Assembly (NCBI GenBank): GCA_030838025.1
Contig: JAUTXM010000492.1
Span: 1 to 6,086 of the forward strand
Direction of reading: 5' to 3'
Length of the DNA: 6,086 nucleotides
Source: Acidimicrobiaceae bacterium
Lineage (GTDB): Bacteria > Actinomycetota > Acidimicrobiia > Acidimicrobiales > Palsa-688
In this document: piece after piece, positions 1 through 5,619 of the stretch
Layout: every line of letters starts with the position of its first letter
Position numbering within the stretch: position 1 is the first letter of the stretch
Notes under the pieces: generated by a model
The model's input: the letters and a program-made list of their open reading frames with translations, nothing else
Databases searched by the model: none
What the model was told of the DNA's origin: nothing
Program-made: the position numbers and the translations under genes

Positions 1-1
1 C

Positions 2-709
2 AATGCGCCCGCGAGCACTCCCTGCAACGCCCCCGGGCAGGTCGTGACCGTCGCCGCCGCACCCACGTCGATCAGCACCGTTGCTTCGGGTCCCGGGCCC
101 ACGATCTCCGATACCGCCACCCTGTCGCCGCCGAGCACCGGCACGCCGGCCCCGCCCACCGGGACCATCACCTTCCAGCTCTATCTCAACGACTCAGAGT
201 GCATGAACACGCCGGTGTTCACGTCGACGGTGGCGGTCAACGGGTTCGGTGACTACCCGTCCGCGTCCTTCACCCCGACGGTGGGCAGCTACATCTGGGT
301 GGCGTCGTACAGTGGCGACGCCAACAACCTGCCCGTCACGAGCTCCTGCGGCGACCCGGCCGAGATGGTCACCATCAACCGGGTCCAGCCGACCATCACG
401 ACGACTGCATCGCCGTCGGTGCCCGTGGGCGGCACCATCTTCGACACCGCGACGCTGTCCGGGGGCGCCGCCCCCAGCGGAACGATCACCTTCGCGGTCT
501 ACGGTCCCAACGACAACACCGGCTGTGACACGTCACCGCTGTCAAGCTCGACGGTCAGCGTGGACGGCAACGGCGCCTACCAGTCCCCGCCTTTCACGCC
601 GGCCGGTCCCGGCCGCTATGACTTCGTGGCCCTGTATGGCGGTGACACCAACAACGCCCCTGCCCAGACGTCCTGCGGGGACGCCGGCGAGTCAGTGACC
701 GTCTCGGTG
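2..709 (+). repeat. Ig-like domain repeats, about 108-109 residues each (one partial, two complete)
   Basis: This is a protein-level tandem repeat inside the large membrane protein. The landmark N-(A/L)-P-x-x-(T/S)-x-C followed by a VT(V/I) strand occurs at the window start (about nt 5-55), at about nt 323-376 and at about nt 650-703, a spacing of 108-109 residues. Each full unit also carries a GTITF strand and an aromatic strand ending in Y(S/G)GD(A/T)NN. The DNA copies have diverged, so the duplication is old. At least one further unit begins upstream of the window. Confidence 0.85.
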
Positions 710-2512
710 ACCACAACCACGACGTCGACGAGCACCACGGTTCCGGCGACAACAACCACGTCGACGAGCACCACGGTTCCTGTGACCACGACGACATCGA
801 CCAGCACGACGTCGACCAGCACGACGAGCACCACGGTTCCGGCGACAACCACGACCTCGACGAGCACCACGGTCCCTGTGACCACGACCACCTCGACGAG
901 TACGACGACCACCACGACGACGCAGCCGCCGCCCACGACGACGACCACCACCGCGACCACGACGACGTCGCCCGGCACGACGCTTCCCGGGTCCAGCGTC
1001 AGCACGAGCCCGCCGCTGGTTACCACCACGACGGCTCGGGTGACGCCGACCACCCGGCGCATCGTGGCGACCGTGACCACCGCGGCCACCGTGACCACCG
1101 TTGCGGCTGCGACGACGACCCTGGCACCGGAGACCACCACGACCACGGTTTCCCCGCCCTCGACCACCACGACCCTGCCGCCACCGCCGCCCACGATCCC
1201 CCCGCCGAGCGGTCCCTCCATGATTGCGAGGTCTTTTTCCAACCAGCCGTTCAGCCCTGCCGGAGCCGGCATCAACCTGGCCGCGTCGGGCTATCCCGAG
1301 GGCTGCAAGACGGCCTACTTCTTCTTCGACAACACCCGGATCGGGTCAGGGCCGGTCAAGAACCACGACGCCAACGTGGGAAGCGTGTCGTTACCCGGCG
1401 ATGCTGGTGTCGGCACCCACACGATCAAGACGTCCTGCGACGCCTCGGGCAAGAACGTCGTCAGTACGTCGCAGTACCGGATCATGCCCAGCAGCGTGCA
1501 TCGGTCGGCGTTTCTCACCTCGCTCAACCAGCCCCGCCAGATCTCGCTGACCGCCAAGTCAATCGTGGCCAGCGCCGGGATCGCGGTCCTGCTGTTCATA
1601 CTGCTGGCGTTCCCGTCGCAGCTGTTCAACTCCACCTTGCAGGACAACTACGAGGAGGTCCGGCGGTTCTTCCACCTGACCCGGCCGCTGTCGGAGATCG
1701 TGCAGGACGTCAACCAGCGGATCCTTTTCCCCGCGTTCCTCGTCATTGGCGGTGGTCTTTACGCCTTGTTGACGCCGGATTTCGGCCTCAACATGTCGAC
1801 ACTTGCCCTGAGTCTGGGTTTGGCTTTTGCGGTCGCCGTGACGACGATCGGATTTGCCCTACCCGCCTTCTTTTACTTCGGGACCCGCCTGCGTGACCGC
1901 GGCCAGGTACTGGTGCTTCCCGGGACGCTGCTGGTCGCCGCGGTGCTGGTGCTGTTGTCACGGCTGCTGCACTTCCAACCCGGCTACCTGTACGGCGTCT
2001 TGGCGGTGTTCGTCTTCCACCACGAGGTGGACCGGGACACCTCCGGCCGGTTGGCCGCGGTCTCGGCGTTTCTCGTCATGGTGGCGGCCTTCCTGGCCTG
2101 GGTGTTGCGTGTCCCGCTGTCGGGCTCGACGATGGGCCACCCCAGCTTCTGGTCGTTGGTCCTCGAATCAGCGATCGGGGGGGCGTTCATCATCGGCCTC
2201 GAGAGCACCGTCATCGGTCTGCTGCCGATGCGGTTCCTCGACGGTTCCCGAATCAAGGCGTGGAACCGGCCCGTCTGGCTGATCCTGTTCCTGCTCGGCA
2301 TGTTCACCGTGATCGAGGTCCTGGTACAGCCCGGTACGGGGTACGTGGGCCATACCAGCACGGTCGGCAAGATCGCTGTTGGTGTGCTGTACCTGGTCTT
2401 CGCCGCCTTCTCCGTCGGTTTCTGGGCCTTCTTCCGCTACCGGCCGGCCGCGGACCGCGCCCATCCGGGGGAGGACGACCTGCAACGCGAAGGCGAGTTC
2501 GACGTCCGCTGA
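2..2512 (+). CDS. Ig-like repeat / Thr-rich stalk / polytopic membrane protein, 5'-truncated by window edge
   Basis: The frame is open from the first bases. The GTG at 44 is internal: the codons before it read NAPASTPCNAPGQV, matching the repeat ends NNLPVTSSCGDPAEM and NNAPAQTSCGDAGES, so the start lies upstream. Counting from that GTG, residues about 5-112 and 113-221 are Ig-like repeats (YSGDANN and YGGDTNN, Big_3_5 style) with cysteine pairs C53/C102 and C161/C211, probably disulfides. Residues about 222-388 are a Thr/Ser/Pro stalk. Residues 390-482 form another beta domain (C421, C465). About nine hydrophobic segments follow between 504 and 797, then a short charged tail. IGLLPMRFLDG (724-734) resembles the motif of actinobacterial 'FGLLP motif-containing membrane proteins', a link made from memory. 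The N-terminal part is presumably outside the cell, held off the membrane by a possibly O-glycosylated stalk. Function is unknown; adhesion or envelope sensing are guesses. It ends at TGA 2510-2512. Confidence 0.88.
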   Translation, partial: NAPASTPCNAPGQVVTVAAAPTSISTVASGPGPTISDTATLSPPSTGTPAPPTGTITFQLYLNDSECMNTPVFTSTVAVNGFGDYPSASFTPTVGSYIWVASYSGDANNLPVTSSCGDPAEMVTINRVQPTITTTASPSVPVGGTIFDTATLSGGAAPSGTITFAVYGPNDNTGCDTSPLSSSTVSVDGNGAYQSPPFTPAGPGRYDFVALYGGDTNNAPAQTSCGDAGESVTVSVTTTTTSTSTTVPATTTTSTSTTVPVTTTTSTSTTSTSTTSTTVPATTTTSTSTTVPVTTTTSTSTTTTTTTQPPPTTTTTTATTTTSPGTTLPGSSVSTSPPLVTTTTARVTPTTRRIVATVTTAATVTTVAAATTTLAPETTTTTVSPPSTTTTLPPPPPTIPPPSGPSMIARSFSNQPFSPAGAGINLAASGYPEGCKTAYFFFDNTRIGSGPVKNHDANVGSVSLPGDAGVGTHTIKTSCDASGKNVVSTSQYRIMPSSVHRSAFLTSLNQPRQISLTAKSIVASAGIAVLLFILLAFPSQLFNSTLQDNYEEVRRFFHLTRPLSEIVQDVNQRILFPAFLVIGGGLYALLTPDFGLNMSTLALSLGLAFAVAVTTIGFALPAFFYFGTRLRDRGQVLVLPGTLLVAAVLVLLSRLLHFQPGYLYGVLAVFVFHHEVDRDTSGRLAAVSAFLVMVAAFLAWVLRVPLSGSTMGHPSFWSLVLESAIGGAFIIGLESTVIGLLPMRFLDGSRIKAWNRPVWLILFLLGMFTVIEVLVQPGTGYVGHTSTVGKIAVGVLYLVFAAFSVGFWAFFRYRPAADRAHPGEDDLQREGEFDVR
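707..1207 (+). repeat. Thr-rich stalk coding region with 36-bp tandem repeats (725-928)
   Basis: The stalk is low-complexity, mostly Thr with Ser, Val and Pro, and runs to a poly-Pro end at about residues 379-388. Within it a 12-residue unit TSTSTTVP(A/V)TTT recurs. The DNA word tcgacgagca starts at 725, 761, 857 and 893, giving exact 36-bp steps on each side of a shorter 15-bp duplication (tcgaccagcacgacg at 797 and 812). Copies alternate between TTVPA and TTVPV, pointing to a higher-order 72-bp unit. Such arrays change copy number by slippage or recombination, so stalk length may vary between strains. Thr/Pro-rich stalks are known targets of actinobacterial protein O-mannosylation; glycosylation here is inferred. 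Confidence 0.85.
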
Positions 2513-2559
2513 CCGGTAGCGGCGGATCGTGGCCGCGCGTCGGACCCGCTTCGGACTCA

Positions 2560-2573
2560 GGGCCTGGCGGCCC
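2560..2573 (+). terminator. GC stem-loop after the membrane protein gene
   Basis: GGGCC-TGGC-GGCCC forms a perfect 5-bp stem with a 4-base loop, 48 nt after the upstream stop. No T-run follows, so it is at best a weak or U-less terminator, or an mRNA 3'-end stabiliser. Such stems arise easily by chance in this base composition. Confidence 0.3.
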
Positions 2574-2588
2574 AGCCCCCTCGCCTAC

Positions 2589-2662
2589 CCCGGCGTCGCC
2601 TCGGCTGGCTCAGCTGCCTCGCCTCGGGCCGGCCGGCGGCGACCGCCCGGCGTCGCCTCGGC
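2589..2662 (+). repeat. 17-nt direct repeat, two copies 57 bp apart
   Basis: cccggcgtcgcctcggc occurs at 2589-2605 and again, identical, at 2646-2662. The sequence between is also rich in cctcg and ggccgg words. It may be a local duplication or a binding-site pair; nothing in the sequence decides between them. Confidence 0.55.
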
Positions 2663-2676
2663 CCGTTCGGGCCTTT
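2660..2676 (+). terminator. Candidate intrinsic terminator (stem-loop plus short T-run)
   Basis: GGCCC-GTTC-GGGCC is a perfect 5-bp stem with a 4-base loop, followed directly by TTT at 2674-2676. An overlapping alternative hairpin GGCC-TTTC-GGCC uses the right arm. It sits about 150 nt after the membrane protein stop and upstream of the promoter-like patch, which suits a terminator, but the stem and T-run are both short. Confidence 0.35.
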
Positions 2677-2700
2677 CGGCCAGGCGTTTCCAGCGTGTCC

Positions 2701-2733
2701 TTGTACAGTGTTTGCGGTCCGGCGGCGTAGTAT
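2701..2733 (+). promoter_or_regulatory. Weak promoter-like patch upstream of the DJ-1-like gene
   Basis: TTGTAC (2701-2706) resembles a -35 hexamer and TAGTAT (2728-2733) a -10 hexamer, within the least GC-rich part of the spacer and about 80 nt before the GTG start. The 21-bp spacing is longer than the usual 16-18, so the pairing is doubtful. Only the -10-like element may be meaningful. Confidence 0.22.
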
Positions 2734-2802
2734 TTGCACGTCGCCGGCCGGTACAAGACGGGGGCCGCGGCGGCCCGCCCGGGTCCGGGCAACCCAGTTC
2801 AT

Positions 2803-2808
2803 GGAGGG
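2803..2808 (+). promoter_or_regulatory. Ribosome binding site deciding the DJ-1-like start
   Basis: GGAGGG lies 3-4 nt before the GTG at 2812. It decides the start against an in-frame TTG at 2734, which has no such site and would add 26 Gly/Ala/Pro/Arg-rich residues with no family match. The ATG at 2801 is out of frame. Confidence 0.7.
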
Positions 2809-2811
2809 CAA

Positions 2812-3666
2812 GTGTCCAAGCGCATCCTGGTAGTGCTGACCGAGTGGGGCTATTGGGGCGAAGAGCTCCTCGGGCCGCTGGAGACCTTTGACGCCGCCGG
2901 CTACCAGGTCGACTTCGCCACCCCGACCGGCAAACGCCCCGTCGCCCTCGGACCGAGCATGGACGCCGACTTCATGGACCCACCGCTCGGGCGGGGCGTA
3001 ACCAGTCCCGAGATGGCCAAGAAGGTGCAGGAGCTCGAGGCCTCTGATCGCTTGGATCACCCCGTCGACCTGTCGTCACTGCTCCCGGAGCGTCCGTACC
3101 GCAGTTCTGCCAACTTCCTCCGCGAGCAGGAGGCGTACTTCAATGCGCTCGACGCGGCCCGTGAGCAGCTGGGCCAGACCTATGACGCCGTCATCATCGT
3201 CGGCGGCAGCGGCGCCATTGTCGACCTGGCCAACAACCAGCGCGTCCATGACCTGATCCTGAGCTTTTACCAGCTGGACAAGCCAGTGGCGGCCGAGTGC
3301 TACGGCGTGGCCGCCCTCGCCTTCGCACGCGACCACGAAGACCGCGCCAGCATCATCGCCGGCAAGCACGTCACCGGCCACTGCATCGAGTACGACTGGA
3401 AGGACGGCACGGGCTTCATGGGCACCGATTTCAACATGGGCCCGCCGCCGTACCCGTTGGAGTTCATCCTCCGCGACGCCACGGCGCCGGGGGGCCGCTA
3501 CCACGGGGGCTTCGGGCACGAAACGTCGGTCATCGTCGACTACCCGTTCATCACCGGTCGCTCCACCTCTGACGCCTACCTCACCGGACAGAAGGTGGTC
3601 GAGGTCCTGGAAGAGGGCCTTCGTCAATGGGGCTTCCACTCGCCGGCCGCCGATGCGCGCCGCTGA
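2812..3666 (+). CDS. DJ-1/PfpI family protein (Hsp31-like, class I glutamine amidotransferase fold)
   Basis: The product has 284 residues, close to Hsp31-type members and longer than the roughly 180-residue DJ-1 core. The order of motifs fits. An N-terminal strand (RILVVLT) is followed by GEELLGPL, where Glu18 aligns with the conserved acidic residue of Hsp31, then GYQVDFATPTG, a VIIVGGSGAIVDL strand-turn (128-139), the nucleophile elbow AECYGVAAL with Cys163, and a C-terminal FITGRSTSDAYLTG segment. The residue after the cysteine is Tyr164, whereas Hsp31 and many relatives have His (CHG), so the usual Cys-His arrangement is changed. Family activities include glutathione-independent glyoxalase, protease/deglycase claims and isocyanide hydratase; the substrate here is not readable. 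No signal peptide or membrane segment is seen, so it is likely cytoplasmic. It is the first gene of a possible three-gene operon. The stop is TGA 3664-3666. Confidence 0.87.
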   Translation: MSKRILVVLTEWGYWGEELLGPLETFDAAGYQVDFATPTGKRPVALGPSMDADFMDPPLGRGVTSPEMAKKVQELEASDRLDHPVDLSSLLPERPYRSSANFLREQEAYFNALDAAREQLGQTYDAVIIVGGSGAIVDLANNQRVHDLILSFYQLDKPVAAECYGVAALAFARDHEDRASIIAGKHVTGHCIEYDWKDGTGFMGTDFNMGPPPYPLEFILRDATAPGGRYHGGFGHETSVIVDYPFITGRSTSDAYLTGQKVVEVLEEGLRQWGFHSPAADARR

Positions 3667-3763
3667 GTCGGCTGAGCCGGCTGGCTACGGCCGTTCAGGG
3701 GGCGGTCTCAGCATGAGGATGTCAGTCAGGACAGCGAACAGACAGCCGAGCATCCAGCCGACT
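3666..3763. repeat. 9-bp inverted repeat flanking the DJ-1/VOC gap
   Basis: AGTCGGCTG at 3666-3674 has its exact reverse complement CAGCCGACT at 3755-3763. The arms start at the DJ-1-like stop and end 8 bp before the VOC ribosome binding site. Long-range pairing of the intergenic RNA is possible, but a 9-bp match over 80 bp could be chance. Confidence 0.25.
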
Positions 3764-3784
3764 AGGCAGCAAGGAGAACCGTGA
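3713..3784 (+). CDS. Possible 23-residue leader peptide overlapping the VOC start
   Basis: ATG at 3713 opens a 23-codon frame that ends in TGA at 3782-3784, overlapping the VOC GTG start as GTGA. This is the arrangement expected for translational coupling. A G-rich run at 3697-3703 lies about 9 nt upstream and could be a weak ribosome binding site. The frame contains AGG three times and AGA once, Arg codons that are rare in GC-rich genes. That is unlike the neighbouring genes: it fits either non-coding sequence or a slow-translating regulatory leader. The frame may have no role; the VOC gene has its own good ribosome binding site. Confidence 0.2.
   Translation: MRMSVRTANRQPSIQPTRQQGEP
3771..3776 (+). 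promoter_or_regulatory. Ribosome binding site of the VOC gene
   Basis: AAGGAG sits 4 nt before the GTG at 3781. It fixes this start, and the next residues (TSYVMHHVGI) are the expected first strand of a VOC module. Confidence 0.75.
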
Positions 3785-4212
3785 CTTCCTACGTCATGCA
3801 CCATGTGGGGATCTCGTGCGACGATCCCATCGCCATCGAGAAGTGGTACGAGAAGCACTTCGGGTTCAAGCGCACGCGGGTCTACGCCCCCGGTCCCGAC
3901 CAGGTGGTCATGATCGGCGTGGGCGGGGTGTACCTCGAGTTGTTCAAGTCGACCGGGCCCCGACCGTTCCCCAAGGCCGAAGGCGCGGGCTGCGAGTATT
4001 CCGGGATCCGGCACCTGGCGTTCCTCGTCGACGACCTCGATGCCAAGCTCGCCGAACTGGGCGACGAAGCCAAGCTCACGCTTGGCCCGATCGACTTCAG
4101 CGCGTTTATCAAAGACGAGCGGACCGCCTGGGTCGCCGACCCCGAGGGCAACATCATCGAACTCAACCATGGCTACGTCGACGAGGACGACCCCCCGCCG
4201 CCGCCTGACTGA
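3781..4212 (+). CDS. VOC superfamily protein (glyoxalase/dioxygenase fold)
   Basis: The 143-residue product is a standard two-module single-chain VOC protein. Four metal ligands can be placed at the usual positions: His8 in MHHVGIS, Glu53 in YLELF, His78 in IRHLAF and Glu127 in NIIELNH. That full 2-His/2-Glu set is typical of glyoxalase I-like and epimerase-type members, so a metal-dependent enzyme is likely rather than a bleomycin-binding protein, which lacks metal. WVADPEGNIIEL is the classic final-strand signature. The chain ends in an acidic/proline tail (DEDDPPPPPD) encoded next to a run of six C. The substrate is unknown; reactive aldehyde adducts or CoA/aromatic compounds are family options. 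It follows the DJ-1-like gene by 114 bp and precedes the Coq4-like gene by 41 bp, suggesting cotranscription at least with the latter. Confidence 0.9.
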   Translation: MTSYVMHHVGISCDDPIAIEKWYEKHFGFKRTRVYAPGPDQVVMIGVGGVYLELFKSTGPRPFPKAEGAGCEYSGIRHLAFLVDDLDAKLAELGDEAKLTLGPIDFSAFIKDERTAWVADPEGNIIELNHGYVDEDDPPPPPD

Positions 4213-4239
4213 CCGTCATCTGACCTGTTTGGACCGTTT

Positions 4240-4245
4240 GGAGGA
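4240..4245 (+). promoter_or_regulatory. Ribosome binding site of the Coq4-like gene
   Basis: GGAGGA lies 8 nt before the GTG at 4254, near-ideal spacing, and so decides that start. It is the tail of a 9-bp tandem pair, GTTTGGACC at 4227-4235 and GTTTGGAGG at 4236-4244. Confidence 0.8.
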
Positions 4246-4253
4246 ATCTCGCA

Positions 4254-5381
4254 GTGCCCGTCCCTTTTCCCTCCGAAACCGACGTCAAGCTCACTCGACC
4301 CGACGCTGCCGAAGTCGCCTGGCTCGGTCGGGGGATCGTCACGGCCGTGCGACCCTCGACGGGGCACACCCAACTCCAGGACCTGCTCCTCAAGGCGGTG
4401 TTCGAGTCGATGACCGGTTTCAGCATCGATCCGGACTCGATCGAACCGATCGAAGCCGAGGAGTTCGCCACCGGCCTGGCCCGGCGCAACTTGGAGTTCC
4501 GCACCCGCATCGTGCAGGTCATGCTGTTGGGCGAGCTGATCTTGATGCCCCTTCCCGACGAGGTGTCCGACCGGGTGGAGCGCTTCGCGGCCGAACTCGG
4601 GGTCGACGAGGGCATGATCGACGTGGCACGCGACTTTGCCAAGGGGAGCATGGGTCTGGCGCTGGTTGACTTCGAACGCAACGGCTACACCGCCAACTGG
4701 GACGAGGCTCGCTGCGACATGTTGCACACCACCGCTCATCTCGAGGAGGCCTGGCAGATGACCCCGTCCGACCCCGAGCTAGCCGCTCGCTGGGCGACGC
4801 TCGAGCAGTACCCCCCGGGCTCGCTCGGGCGGCGGGTTTCGGAGTTCTACCGCTCGCGGGGCTTCAACTACCCGGGTCTGCCGGGCAGCGCCCCGCCGTA
4901 CCTGGCCCAGCACGACTGGGTCCACATTCTGGCTGACTACGGCACCACCGTTGAGTCCGAGCTCGAGGTCTTCGGCCTGATCGGCCGGGCCATTCCCGAC
5001 TTCAAGGGCTTCTCGCTGCTGGCCATGGTGGTGAGCCTGTTCGAGACCGGCTATCTGCCGTCGGCCGCGGGGCTGTTCCAGGCCGACAAGGGCCATCTTT
5101 CCCGCAAGGGAATGCCGGAGCGGCTAGGCGACGCCATGCGCCGCGGGGCGCTGTGCGGCAAGGATCTGATGGGCATCGACTGGTTCAGTTACGCCGACGC
5201 CCCGGTGGTGGAGGTGCGACGGCTGCTCAATGTCGTTCCCAAGGGCCCCGCGGCGCTGGTCAATGGATCGGTCGGACCATGGGAACATGGCGGAATCTCC
5301 CCATATCAGGCCAATTCGGGTCGAAAGTTGGCCGAGGCCGAAGGTCGCCCCTATGAGAGCTACGGTGCCTCTGTCGCGTGA
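4254..5381 (+). CDS. Coq4-like protein with extra helical (TerB-like?) N-terminal region
   Basis: The product has 375 residues. The C-terminal part (about 185-335) matches the Coq4 pattern: PPGSLGRRVSEFY (187-199); the zinc-site motif HDxxHx11E with His220, Asp221, His224 and Glu236; and a closing APVVEVRRLLNVVPK segment (316-330). In eukaryotes Coq4 is needed for ubiquinone biosynthesis and has been assigned oxidative decarboxylation at ring carbon C1. Actinobacteria usually make menaquinone, so the substrate here must be something else or is unknown. Residues about 40-150 are helical, and RIVQVMLLGELI followed by an acidic segment recalls the TerB fold; that match is tentative. Coq4 proteins are commonly about 265-335 residues, so the N-terminal part is additional. 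No signal peptide or membrane helix is evident. It begins 41 bp after the VOC stop and is probably in the same transcript. The stop is TGA 5379-5381. Confidence 0.78.
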   Translation: MPVPFPSETDVKLTRPDAAEVAWLGRGIVTAVRPSTGHTQLQDLLLKAVFESMTGFSIDPDSIEPIEAEEFATGLARRNLEFRTRIVQVMLLGELILMPLPDEVSDRVERFAAELGVDEGMIDVARDFAKGSMGLALVDFERNGYTANWDEARCDMLHTTAHLEEAWQMTPSDPELAARWATLEQYPPGSLGRRVSEFYRSRGFNYPGLPGSAPPYLAQHDWVHILADYGTTVESELEVFGLIGRAIPDFKGFSLLAMVVSLFETGYLPSAAGLFQADKGHLSRKGMPERLGDAMRRGALCGKDLMGIDWFSYADAPVVEVRRLLNVVPKGPAALVNGSVGPWEHGGISPYQANSGRKLAEAEGRPYESYGASVA

Positions 5382-5619
5382 AGTCGACGGAGCGGAAAGT
5401 GCGAACAATCACCCAAGTAGCCGGCGGGGAACTTAACCAAAGGGATACTGACCCATGTACTTCGAGGGGTGAAGTTGCTAACCTCCGCGCGGAACGTCGG
5501 CGGTTGAGTCGGCGTGGACAGACGTCGGCCGTGGGCAACCCGGCGCTGCCTCGTACTCCTGTCGGATGCGCGTCAGTTGGGTTTCTGTCCCGTCGGCCGA
5601 TTTGGGAATGAGGAAATCG
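5382..5619. other. Intergenic spacer upstream of the debranching enzyme; likely promoter region
   Basis: These 238 bp are less GC-rich than the genes, especially about 5395-5485, as expected for a promoter. TANNNT-like words (TAACCT at 5479-5484; GATACT at 5444-5449) could be -10 elements, but neither has a clear -35 partner. The one + frame that spans the gap (5378-5611) has only about 57% G/C in third positions and no ribosome binding site, so it is not called a gene. I see no tRNA or recognisable riboswitch. Confidence 0.5.
5610..5614 (+). promoter_or_regulatory. Ribosome binding site deciding the debranching enzyme start
   Basis: GAGGA lies 5 nt before the ATG at 5620. An alternative in-frame ATG at 5608 overlaps this site and has only GGGA directly against it, too close to serve, so 5620 is preferred. 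Confidence 0.7.

Larger units (their letters stand above)
2513..2811. other. Intergenic spacer, hairpin- and repeat-rich, no convincing gene
   Basis: About 300 bp lie between the membrane protein stop and the DJ-1-like start. Frames that stay open here give Arg/Pro/Ala-rich products without a ribosome binding site and look like GC-rich shadows. The stretch holds small GC stem-loops (2519-2536, 2560-2573, 2660-2673), a 17-nt direct repeat, and a more AT-rich patch at about 2698-2740 that could contain the promoter of the downstream gene. Confidence 0.7.

Noticed and set aside
44..46. GTG at 44 as the start of the first gene
   Set aside because: The frame is open upstream to the window edge, and the upstream codons continue the Ig-like repeat, so this is an internal Val codon.
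725..928. CRISPR-like 36-bp periodicity
   Set aside because: There are no unique spacers between repeats; the repeats abut and encode a continuous in-frame Thr-rich stalk.
616..1275. Minus-strand frame of 219 codons, very Val-rich
   Set aside because: It is the reverse complement of the Thr codons in the stalk (ACC/ACG read as Val/Gly); it has no ribosome binding site and no domain.
2734..2811. TTG-initiated N-terminal extension of the DJ-1-like protein
   Set aside because: The extension is low-complexity Gly/Ala/Pro/Arg with no ribosome binding site; GTG 2812 has GGAGGG just upstream and begins at the expected first strand.
2260..2891. Plus-strand frames running through the spacer after the first gene
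   Set aside because: They give Arg/Pro/Ala-rich products typical of off-frame GC-rich DNA, overlap real genes and lack a ribosome binding site.
3076..3639. Minus-strand frame of 187 codons opposite the DJ-1-like gene
   Set aside because: It is a mirror frame of a clear + strand gene and shows no recognisable domain.
4173..4739. Minus-strand frames of 172-188 codons opposite the Coq4-like gene
   Set aside because: They are shadows in GC-rich coding sequence; the + strand frame has a good ribosome binding site and family motifs.
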